DNA of 64,000 nt. Origin: Bin16 sp965206315 (GTDB taxonomy: Bacteria > Chloroflexota > Dehalococcoidia > Lucifugimonadales > Australimonadaceae). Numbering within the stretch: position 1 is the stretch's first letter; every line of letters begins with the position of its first letter. Location of the stretch: NCBI GenBank assembly GCA_965206315.1, contig OZ242210.1, positions 372,001 to 436,000 of the forward strand. The letters run 5' to 3'. Made by a program: the position numbers and the translations under genes. Shown in pieces: positions 51,184-59,472 of the stretch. A model generated the notes under the pieces. That model had not been told where the DNA came from, ran no database searches, and saw nothing but the letters and a program-made list of their open reading frames with translations.

Positions 51184-51691
51184 CGAATTCCCGTGGTGCG
51201 CGCACGTGGGTCACGTGCGTAGGGATGTCTGCGCTGCCCTGACTGCTCTCCCTGCAGGCGGCACAGCGGTGGTACAGCTCCAGCCGATGCCCGATGAGTT
51301 CGCTCCCGATGTGGTCATTCATGGCACGGAGCATCCGTTCGACAGCAGGGTGACGAAACTCGTCGATGCGCTCGCAGACGACACAGACGAGATGATGGTG
51401 ATGGTGCGCGTCGTCCAGCGAATAGCGCGGCGAACCGTCCGGCATGGTGGCCTTGCAGAGGACGCCGGCCTCCACCAGCAGACGCAGCGTGCGGTAGACG
51501 GTCGCGCGCCCCAGGCCCGGCAGCCCGGCCACGATCTCTTCGGCGCTGAACGAGTCGGTCCGCCGAGCGAGCATCGCCGCCATCTGACGGCGCGGCCAGG
51601 TCATACGGCTACCGTACTCCTCGAACGCCGCGAGGATGTTGTACTCGGCCTTCGTGACCGCGTTGGCCGATTTCGTCGAGACCGTCGCCAT
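51092..51691 (-). CDS. zur: Fur-family transcriptional regulator, probable zinc uptake regulator
   Basis: Residues 15-100 are a winged helix with FSAEEIVAGLPGLGRATVYRTLRLLVEAGVL, followed by RYSLDDAHHHHHLVCVVCERIDEF and CAACRESS, which supply the His-rich regulatory site and two Cys pairs of a structural zinc. Zinc sensing is inferred from the adjacent zinc-binding lipoprotein. The core ends near residue 150; a further ~45 residues are encoded by a broken ZnuA-like remnant in another frame, so the tail is probably accidental. There is no ribosome-binding site; TACGGT ends 7 nt before the ATG, suggesting a leaderless mRNA. Confidence 0.88.
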   Translation of the reverse strand: MATVSTKSANAVTKAEYNILAAFEEYGSRMTWPRRQMAAMLARRTDSFSAEEIVAGLPGLGRATVYRTLRLLVEAGVLCKATMPDGSPRYSLDDAHHHHHLVCVVCERIDEFRHPAVERMLRAMNDHIGSELIGHRLELYHRCAACRESSQGSADIPTHVTHVRAPREFDGGRHDRLRGPPDGPHNLAGLWTSAETAPV

Positions 51692-51698
51692 GGCTCAG

Positions 51699-51737
51699 AC
51701 CGTAGCGCTGTCCGTGCACGTTGTCAATACTAAGTAT
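51699..51737 (-). promoter_or_regulatory. zur promoter with overlapping inverted repeat
   Basis: On the minus strand TTGACA (51727-51722), a 17-nt spacer and TACGGT (51704-51699) form a plausible sigma-70-type promoter 7 nt before the zur ATG. The palindrome ATACT-A-AGTAT (51727-51737), extendable to a 7-1-7 TGATACT-T-AGTATTG with 5 of 7 pairs, overlaps the -35 box. It may be an autoregulatory Zur site. Confidence 0.4.
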
Positions 51738-51772
51738 CAATAAAAGGTGAAAATGATACTGCTCGCCTCCGT

Positions 51773-52345
51773 TCAGGCGGCGGGGGTGGCTTCGGGGACG
51801 GGGGTGGGTTTGATGAGGTCGACGAGCTCTATGTCGAAGTTGAGGGCCTCGCCTGCGAGGGGGTGGTTCGCGTCGAGGGTGATGAAGGTGTCGGTGATGT
51901 TGGTGATGATCGGCTGCATCCCGTTGCCGAGATCAAGGGCCATACCTATGGCGAGCTGGCCCACGATCTCCGCGGGAAACTGCTCTATCGGCACGTCCGC
52001 GATGAGTTCGGGGACGGGCTCGCCGTAGGCCTCGGCGGGCTCCAGACGCACGGTGACGCTGGCGCCGACGGCGAGGCCGCGCACGGCGTTGTCGAAGCCG
52101 TCGATGAGGTCGCCGCTGCCGACGACGAAGTCGAGCGGGAAACCGTCGCGCGAGGAGTCGAATTCAGTGCCGTCATCGAGGGTGCCGGTGTAGTGCACCA
52201 TGGCGCGGTCCCCGTCCTCGGCGACGGGAACAGGTGTGGGGGTCGGGGTGGGCGACGCGCAGGCGACGGCGAGCGCCAGCGCGACGATGAGCAGGACGGC
52301 CCCTGAGAGGCCAGGGCAGAGGACGTGAGCGACGCGGGGGTTAAT
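51773..52345 (-). CDS. Secreted SlyD-like FKBP-type peptidyl-prolyl isomerase (lipoprotein)
   Basis: The catalytic core (MVHYTGTLDDGTEFDSS ... SGDLIDGFDNAVRGLAVGASVTVRLEPAEAYGEP ... LDANHPLAGEALNFDIELVDL) is SlyD-like, with the IF domain between. The first ATG (52201) would cut off the upstream sequence. In the same frame that sequence encodes a convincing lipoprotein signal, GAVLLIVALALAVAC followed by a Pro/Thr linker. No ATG, GTG or TTG lies between the in-frame stop and that signal; the ATT at 52345 overlapping the rpe stop, or a CTG within the signal, are the candidates. The FKBP fold is certain, the N-terminus is not. Confidence 0.75.
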   Translation of the reverse strand: MNPRVAHVLCPGLSGAVLLIVALALAVACASPTPTPTPVPVAEDGDRAMVHYTGTLDDGTEFDSSRDGFPLDFVVGSGDLIDGFDNAVRGLAVGASVTVRLEPAEAYGEPVPELIADVPIEQFPAEIVGQLAIGMALDLGNGMQPIITNITDTFITLDANHPLAGEALNFDIELVDLIKPTPVPEATPAA

Positions 52346-53021
52346 CGGGCACGCCCGATCCGGCTATGGCGGTGCGCATGGCGGCGACTGCTTCGGCGAT
52401 GGTCATGCGGTCATTGTACACAGCGGAGCCCGCCACGATGACGCTCGCGCCCGCGGCGACGACGCGCGCGACGTTGTCCGGCTTGACGCCGCCGTCGACC
52501 TCCAACTCGGTGGCGAGGCCGCGTTCGTCGATAGCAGCGCGGAGGCGCTCGATCTTCGGGAGCACGCCGGGGATGAACGACTGCCCACCGAAGCCGGGGT
52601 TGACCGACATGACGAGGACGAGGTCCAGCTCCGGCAGTATCTCGGTGAGCGTGGCCTCGGGCGTCGACGGGTTGAGCGAGACGCCAGCGGTCGCGCCGAG
52701 GTCGCGTACCTGGTGGATGACGCGGTGCAGGTGCGGCACGGCCTCCTGGTGCACGGTGATCTTGTCGGCGCCCGCGGCGACGAAGTCGGGGATGAGGCGC
52801 TCCGGCTCGACGATCATCAGGTGCACGTCGAGCGGGAGGTTCGTGTGCGGGCGTATCGCCTCGACGACGAGCGGGCCGATGGTGAGGTTCGGGACGAAGC
52901 GCCCGTCCATGACGTCGACGTGGATGTAGTCGGCGCCGGCCTCTTCGGTCTCGCGGACGACGTCGCCGATGCGGGCGAAGTCCGCGGAGAGGATGGAGGG
53001 CGCGAGTTTGACGTCAGCCAT
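52341..53021 (-). CDS. rpe: Ribulose-phosphate 3-epimerase
   Basis: The 226-residue TIM barrel interconverts ribulose-5-phosphate and xylulose-5-phosphate. Landmarks are KLAPSILSADFARIGD, HVDVMDGRFVPNLTIGP (metal-binding His and Asp), VMSVNPGFGGQSFIPG, LEVDGGVKPDNV and ASVIVAGSAVY. The start overlaps the argH end by 8 bp. Its stop overlaps the proposed start of the FKBP gene. Confidence 0.96.
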   Translation of the reverse strand: MADVKLAPSILSADFARIGDVVRETEEAGADYIHVDVMDGRFVPNLTIGPLVVEAIRPHTNLPLDVHLMIVEPERLIPDFVAAGADKITVHQEAVPHLHRVIHQVRDLGATAGVSLNPSTPEATLTEILPELDLVLVMSVNPGFGGQSFIPGVLPKIERLRAAIDERGLATELEVDGGVKPDNVARVVAAGASVIVAGSAVYNDRMTIAEAVAAMRTAIAGSGVPD

Positions 53022-54381
53022 GGGAAGCCTCCAGGCGCGCCTTGGCGGCGGCGAGGGCCTCCCGCACGCGGGCGGGTGACGCGCCGCCGGGCACGTCGCG
53101 CGCCGTTGCGCTGGCGAGCGCGCTGAGCTCGCGCACGCCTTCGTCGAACGCGGCGCAGCGGGCCTGCATCTCGTCGAGCGGGAGCGCGGTCACGGCGACG
53201 CCGCGCTCCGCGGCGAGCTCGCAGAGCGCGCTGACGGCAGCGTGGGCCTCGCGGAACGGCACGCCCTTGCCCACAAGGTAGTCGGCCATGTCCGTCGCGA
53301 GCAACGCACTGTCTTCCGCGGCCTGGCGCATCCGCTCCGCGTTCACGGTGCAGTCGCTCAGCATGCCGCGCATCGCATCGAGCGTCGCTTCGAGGGTGTC
53401 GATGGCGTCGAACAGCCCTTCCTTGTCCTCCTGCAGGTCGCGGTTGTAGGTGAGCGGGAGGCCCTTGAGTGTCGTGAGCAGGCCGACGAGGCTGCCGTAG
53501 ACGCGGCCCGTCTTGCCGCGCGCGATCTCCGCGAAATCCGGGTTGCGCTTCTGCGGCATGATGGACGAGCCGGTGACCCACTGCCGCCCGAGTTGCAGGT
53601 AGCCGAACTCCTGCGAGGTCCAGAGCACGATCTCCTCCGCGAGGCGGGAGCAGTGCATCATGCACGTCGCGGCGGCGGCGAGGAACTCGACGGCGTAGTC
53701 GCGGTCGGAGACGGCGTCCATCGAGTTGGCGGAGATGCCGTCGAAGCCGAGCTCGCGCGCGACCGACTCGCGGTCGAGGGGGTACGGGGCGCCCGCGAGC
53801 GCGCCGGAGCCGAGCGGGAGGACGTTCACGCGCCTGCGCGCGTCGGCGAGGCGTTCAGCGTCGCGGTCGAACATCTCGAAGTAGGCGAGCATGTGGTGGG
53901 CGAACGGCACGGGCTGCGCGCGCTGGAGGTGGGTGTAGCCGGGGAGAAGCGCGTCCTGCTCGCGTTCGGCGAGCGCCAGCAGTGTGCCCTGAAGGGCACG
54001 GAGGAGCGTCGTGACGCGGTCGATGGCGTCGCGGACGTAGAGGCGGGTGGCGGTCGCGACCTGGTCGTTGCGGGAGCGCGCGGTGTGGAGGCGCGCGGCG
54101 GGCTCGCCGATCAACTCGTGGAGGCGCGTCTCGATGTTCATGTGGAGGTCTTCGAGGTCCTCGCGCCAGTTGAACGCGCCGTCCGCGATCTCGCGGCGCA
54201 CCGCGTCGAGCCCCTGCACGATGGCCTCGGCGTCGGCATCGGAGATGATGCCCTGCCTGCCGAGCATCCGGGCGTGCGCGACCGACCCCGCGATGTCGTG
54301 CTCGTAGAGGCGGCGGTCGTAGCCGACGGAGACGGTGTAGCGGGACGCGGCCTCGAAGTGGTGGGTCGTGTAGTCGGTCAT
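53014..54381 (-). CDS. argH: Argininosuccinate lyase
   Basis: ArgH cleaves argininosuccinate to arginine and fumarate, the last arginine-pathway step. The 455 residues show TARSRNDQVATATRLYVRD, GYTHLQRAQPVPFAHHML and the catalytic loop GSSIMPQKRNPDFAE. Length is normal. It is on the same strand as the other arg genes, 4 kb downstream of argG, so it may be in the same long transcript. Confidence 0.97.
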   Translation of the reverse strand: MTDYTTHHFEAASRYTVSVGYDRRLYEHDIAGSVAHARMLGRQGIISDADAEAIVQGLDAVRREIADGAFNWREDLEDLHMNIETRLHELIGEPAARLHTARSRNDQVATATRLYVRDAIDRVTTLLRALQGTLLALAEREQDALLPGYTHLQRAQPVPFAHHMLAYFEMFDRDAERLADARRRVNVLPLGSGALAGAPYPLDRESVARELGFDGISANSMDAVSDRDYAVEFLAAAATCMMHCSRLAEEIVLWTSQEFGYLQLGRQWVTGSSIMPQKRNPDFAEIARGKTGRVYGSLVGLLTTLKGLPLTYNRDLQEDKEGLFDAIDTLEATLDAMRGMLSDCTVNAERMRQAAEDSALLATDMADYLVGKGVPFREAHAAVSALCELAAERGVAVTALPLDEMQARCAAFDEGVRELSALASATARDVPGGASPARVREALAAAKARLEASHG

Positions 54382-54412
54382 GGCGTCGCGTCTATTGTAC
54401 GCGAAGGCTTAG

Positions 54413-55177
54413 CTACGCCTGCTGCCCGGCTGCGGGCTTGCGCACGCGAAGGAGGTAGATGAGAGCGAACTGCAGCGGGAACAACAAGTAAGCGATGACA
54501 CTCTGCAGTGGGAACCACCGCAGGACAATGAGGCTCCCCACCGGGTGGAACACGGAACCCAGGTACAATTCCAGGTAGAACAGCGCTGACCCTGCCACTA
54601 CTGTCGCGGTGGCGAACCGGCGGAACCGTGGCCCGCGTGCCTCGAAGTCAGACAGGAGCCAGACTGCCACCACGCTCGCTGCCAGTCTCCAGAGGCAATC
54701 GAAGTAGGACGGCAGCGACTCCGGAAGGGCAGGCAGCGTGAGCCCTCCGATGATAAACACGAGGAAGAAAGCGTGCGCGAGGCTGAGTTTGGATGCCTGG
54801 CGAGCGAACCAGAGCAACAGCGGGAGCGACAGCACGGAATCGAAGGTATGCACCCACAGCACCTGCGGCAGAGAGTCCCCGTACCCCGCGAGTACGGCGC
54901 CGAGGTAGAGTGGCGCTCGCATGGCCACTAGCGCGAGCGTGCAACCCCAAACGAGGCGCAGGATGGCCGGTTCCACGTTTCGAACACGCAGGTAGAGGAC
55001 CCCCAGCAGCAGGACCGTAACCAGGCTTGTCACTCCCGGAATCCAGAGAGACAGTTCGTGCGAGTCCGGGTTGCTTGAACGGGACAAGTCGTAGACGTTT
55101 GCGGTGAAGACGCGGCTTATCTCCGCGACGAACAGTACGCCGATGAACAGCACAAATGGCCAACGGTACTTCCGCAC
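54413..55177 (-). CDS. Multi-pass membrane protein of unknown function
   Basis: The 254-residue protein has about seven transmembrane helices, for example WPFVLFIGVLFVAEISRVF, PGVTSLVTVLLLGVLYL and LLLWFARQA, with loops rich in Arg/Lys on one side. I recognise no family; the seven-helix layout is suggestive only. GTG 55177 is preferred (MRKYRWPF) because AGAGGTGA lies 6 nt upstream; a GTG at 55186 would need the same site at zero spacing. It lies between the hydroxyacid dehydrogenase and argH. Confidence 0.65.
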   Translation of the reverse strand: MRKYRWPFVLFIGVLFVAEISRVFTANVYDLSRSSNPDSHELSLWIPGVTSLVTVLLLGVLYLRVRNVEPAILRLVWGCTLALVAMRAPLYLGAVLAGYGDSLPQVLWVHTFDSVLSLPLLLWFARQASKLSLAHAFFLVFIIGGLTLPALPESLPSYFDCLWRLAASVVAVWLLSDFEARGPRFRRFATATVVAGSALFYLELYLGSVFHPVGSLIVLRWFPLQSVIAYLLFPLQFALIYLLRVRKPAAGQQA

Positions 55178-55210
55178 GCTAGTCACCTCTTACGAACGCA
55201 GGATATCTTC

Positions 55211-56098
55211 CTAGCCCCCCAGCCTCACGCCGAGGCGCTGTTCGAGCGCGGTGAAGCCGTGCGAAGGGTCCTCCTCGCCGAGGCCGTGCTCCTCCACGAC
55301 GGCGTGCCAGAAGCGGCGGCCGGTCTCGAAGATCTGCAGGTCCAGCCCGAACTCGGCCGCCAACTCGTGCGCGTGGTCGAGGTCCTTCATCGTGAGCCAG
55401 GCGGAGCCGTCCTTGCCGAACTCGCGCTTCAGGATGCGCGGGACGTTCCGCTCCCAGGCACGGCTCGCACCCGACGCCGTCCTGATGACGGCGAACAGCC
55501 GCTCGAGGTCCAGCCCCGCCTTGTCGGCGAGCAGCAGCGACTCCATCGCCACGGCGAGGTTCGTCGCCATCAGGAAGTTGCTCACCACCTTGGTCGCAGC
55601 GCCGGAGCCGGACGCGCCCATGAGCTCGACGGTGCGTCCCATCGCCTCCATCGCCGGGCGCGCGGCTGCGAACGCATCCTCGTCACCGCCACACATGATG
55701 GTCATCTCGCCGCGCTCGGCAACGGGGCCTGAGCCGGAGACCGGGGCATCGATGAACGACGCGCCGCGCTCGCGGGCAGTCGCGGCAAAGGCGCGCGCGG
55801 CATCCGGGTGGATCGTGCTGTGGTCGACGACGATCAGCCCCGGCCTCGGGCGTTCGAGCACGCCGCCCGCGCCGGTGAGCACCTCACGAACCGTATCGGT
55901 GTCCGGCAGGCAGGTGTGCACCTCGTCGAGCTCCGCGCCCATCGCAGCGAACGACTCGCCGACAGTCGCGCCCATCGCGGCGAGCTCGTGCACCTTGCCC
56001 TGGCTGCGGTTCTGCACCGTCACGTCGAACCCCTTGCGGACGAGGTTCTCCACCATGGGGCGTCCCATACGGCCTATGCCGATCCACCCAATACGCAT
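55211..56098 (-). CDS. NAD(P)-dependent beta-hydroxyacid dehydrogenase (3-hydroxyisobutyrate dehydrogenase family)
   Basis: The 295 residues start with the Rossmann motif RIGWIGIGRMGRPMVENLVRKGFDV. The substrate loop is FIDAPVSGSGPVAERGEMTIMCGG, and the catalytic Lys is in SGAATKVVSNFLMATNLA. The family oxidises 3-hydroxyisobutyrate, tartronate semialdehyde or similar. The substrate is not readable. It follows the EamA transporter by 28 bp and may be part of the arg transcript. Confidence 0.93.
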   Translation of the reverse strand: MRIGWIGIGRMGRPMVENLVRKGFDVTVQNRSQGKVHELAAMGATVGESFAAMGAELDEVHTCLPDTDTVREVLTGAGGVLERPRPGLIVVDHSTIHPDAARAFAATARERGASFIDAPVSGSGPVAERGEMTIMCGGDEDAFAAARPAMEAMGRTVELMGASGSGAATKVVSNFLMATNLAVAMESLLLADKAGLDLERLFAVIRTASGASRAWERNVPRILKREFGKDGSAWLTMKDLDHAHELAAEFGLDLQIFETGRRFWHAVVEEHGLGEEDPSHGFTALEQRLGVRLGG

Positions 56099-56126
56099 CG
56101 TGCGTCCTCCGTTTCGTTGGGAGTGG

Positions 56127-57005
56127 TCAGAGTGTTATGGCGATGGCCCCCGCGGCGGCGAGGACGATGCCGAGCAGCACCAGCGGGTTGAACGCTTCGG
56201 TCTCGCGGTTGAGGAGGAAGGCGAACCCGATGCCGAAGAAGGCCATCGTCTCGGTGAGCGGGGCGACGACTGCGGCGTCCGCGGACTCGAGCGCGGCGAA
56301 GCGGAGCACCTGCGCCAGCGTCATGATGGCGGTCACGGCGACGAACAGCTTGAACGCGGTGCTGTCGACTTCACGCAGGCCCTGCAGTCGTCCCGGCAGG
56401 GCGAGCGACGCGATGAGGACGAGCGCCGCCGCGCCGTGCGCCACGAGCCCGCCAAGCATCGTGAGGCCGGAGTCGTCGAGCGCCCAGCGCAGGAGGACGG
56501 TCGAGCCGCCGTAGGTCGCCGCCGCGGTGAGGCCGAAGACGATGCCCCGCGCTATCTGCAGCGAGCCGAGGCGGACCGTCGGGGGACGCGCGAACGCGAC
56601 GAGCGGCGCGACGATGAGCAAGGCGATGCCGGTCCCTCGCAGCAGCCCCACCTGCTCGCCCAGCAGCGTGATGCCGAAGGCGGCGCCGACGAGCGCGGAG
56701 AGGACGCGCACCGGCGCGGTGAGGTTCGCGCCCACGGCCTGGATCGCGAGAAACTGGGAGAAGCGTCCACCGAGGAAGTTGAGGATGCCGCCGACGGCGA
56801 GGACGGCGTACTGCATGCCGGTGAAGCCGCCGGTCTGCGCCAGCTGCCCGGAGGCGAGCGCAAGGAGCCCGAACAGGGGCACCGAGAGCAGAATGGAGAT
56901 GACGATGCCGTTGTAGGCGGACGCGCGGAGCATGCTTCGCCGGACGACGGCCGTGTTGAGGCCGAGCATCGCGGCGGCAGCGAGCGCGAGGAGTGCGCCG
57001 CTCAC
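56127..57005 (-). CDS. EamA/DMT-family transporter
   Basis: The 292-residue protein has ten predicted helices in two EamA repeats, for example MSGALLALAAAAMLGLNTAVVRRSM and GIVFGLTAAATYGGSTVLLRWAL. Such proteins export amino acids or metabolites. GTG 57005 begins 7 bp after the argG stop, so co-transcription with arginine genes is likely; arginine or a related metabolite is a plausible cargo. Confidence 0.85.
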   Translation of the reverse strand: MSGALLALAAAAMLGLNTAVVRRSMLRASAYNGIVISILLSVPLFGLLALASGQLAQTGGFTGMQYAVLAVGGILNFLGGRFSQFLAIQAVGANLTAPVRVLSALVGAAFGITLLGEQVGLLRGTGIALLIVAPLVAFARPPTVRLGSLQIARGIVFGLTAAATYGGSTVLLRWALDDSGLTMLGGLVAHGAAALVLIASLALPGRLQGLREVDSTAFKLFVAVTAIMTLAQVLRFAALESADAAVVAPLTETMAFFGIGFAFLLNRETEAFNPLVLLGIVLAAAGAIAITL

Positions 57006-57012
57006 GAGGGGC

Positions 57013-58212
<1,200 letters not shown>

Positions 58213-58251
58213 GGAGAAGCGGTTTCCTTTCCGGTATCAGAGTCGCGCCGT

Positions 58252-59472
58252 CTACGCGGCCAGTGTCTTCGTAAGCGCGGCGTCGAGCTTCGTCAGGCAT
58301 TCGTCGACGTCCGCCTCGGTGATGATGAGCGCAGGCATGAAGCGGATGGCGTTGGGGAGCACGGGGTTGAGCAGCACGCCCTCCGCGTTCGCGGCAGTGA
58401 CGACGGCGCGCGCGATCGGTTCGGCGAAGACGAGCGCCTGCAGCAGCCCGGCGCCGCGCGTGCCCACGGTCGCGGGTGCGTGCGCGGCAACGAACTCCTC
58501 CAGTTTCGCGTGGAGGTACGCGCCGACGCGCGCGGCGTGGCCGGGGATGTCGTTCTCGATCATGTAGCCGAGCGTCGCCCGCCCGGCAGCCGTGGCGAGG
58601 ACGTTGCCGCCGAACGTGCTGCCGTGGTCGCCCGGCTCCAGCACGTTGCAGCGCTCCTTGCAGAGGAACGCGCCGACGGGCACGCCGTTGCCGAGTCCCT
58701 TTGCAACCGTCATCACGTCCGGCTCGACGCCGAAGTGCTCGTAGCCCCAGAGCGTACCGAGGCGGCCCATGCCGGTCTGTATCTCGTCGAAGATCAGGAG
58801 GATGTTGTTCTCGTCGCACCACTCCCGGAGGCCCTTCAGGTAGCCCTCCGTGGGGACGTTCACACCTCCCTCGCCCTGTAGCACCTCGACCATGATGGCG
58901 CAGGTGTCGTCGGTCGTGGCCTCGCGGATGGCGTCGAGGTCGTCGTAGGGGACGTTCGTGAAGCCCTCCGCCAGGGGAAGCCAGGCCTGCTGGTAGGCGG
59001 GCTGTCCGGTCGCGGCGATCATGGCGAGCGTCCTGCCGTGGAAGGAGTTGAGGACGGTGATGACGCTCTGCGCGCCGTTGCGGTGGAGCCTGCCGTACTT
59101 GCGGGCGAGCTTCACCGCGCCCTCGTTCGCCTCGACGCCGCTGTTGGCGAAGAAGACCTTGTCCATGCAGCTGTTCTCAACCAGCAACTGCGCCAGTTCG
59201 AGCTGCGGCACGGTGTAGTAGAGGTTGGACATCTGCATGATGGTGCCCGCCTGCTCCCGTATCGCCTCGGTGACGACGGGGTGGGAGTGGCCCAGGCAGG
59301 TGACGGCGAGCCCCGCGGTGAAGTCGAGGTATTCGTTGCCCTCCACGTCCCAGACGCGCGCGCCTTCGCCTCGCGCCACCACGATGGGCTGCCGGTTGAA
59401 CGTGTGTACGTAGTACTCGGATTCCTGCGCCATCCAGTAGGCGGAGTCGTGTGCCGTCGCGTCGTTTGCCAT
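58252..59472 (-). CDS. argD: Acetylornithine aminotransferase
   Basis: ArgD is a PLP-dependent class III aminotransferase that makes N-acetylornithine. The 406 residues have FANSGVEANEGAVKLARKYG, IFDEIQTGMGRLG, the PLP Lys in TVAKGLGNGVPVGAF and GSTFGGNVLATAA. Family members may also act as succinyldiaminopimelate aminotransferase. Its start overlaps the UPF0182 stop by 1 nt (TGATG), so the two are coupled. Confidence 0.95.
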   Translation of the reverse strand: MANDATAHDSAYWMAQESEYYVHTFNRQPIVVARGEGARVWDVEGNEYLDFTAGLAVTCLGHSHPVVTEAIREQAGTIMQMSNLYYTVPQLELAQLLVENSCMDKVFFANSGVEANEGAVKLARKYGRLHRNGAQSVITVLNSFHGRTLAMIAATGQPAYQQAWLPLAEGFTNVPYDDLDAIREATTDDTCAIMVEVLQGEGGVNVPTEGYLKGLREWCDENNILLIFDEIQTGMGRLGTLWGYEHFGVEPDVMTVAKGLGNGVPVGAFLCKERCNVLEPGDHGSTFGGNVLATAAGRATLGYMIENDIPGHAARVGAYLHAKLEEFVAAHAPATVGTRGAGLLQALVFAEPIARAVVTAANAEGVLLNPVLPNAIRFMPALIITEADVDECLTKLDAALTKTLAA

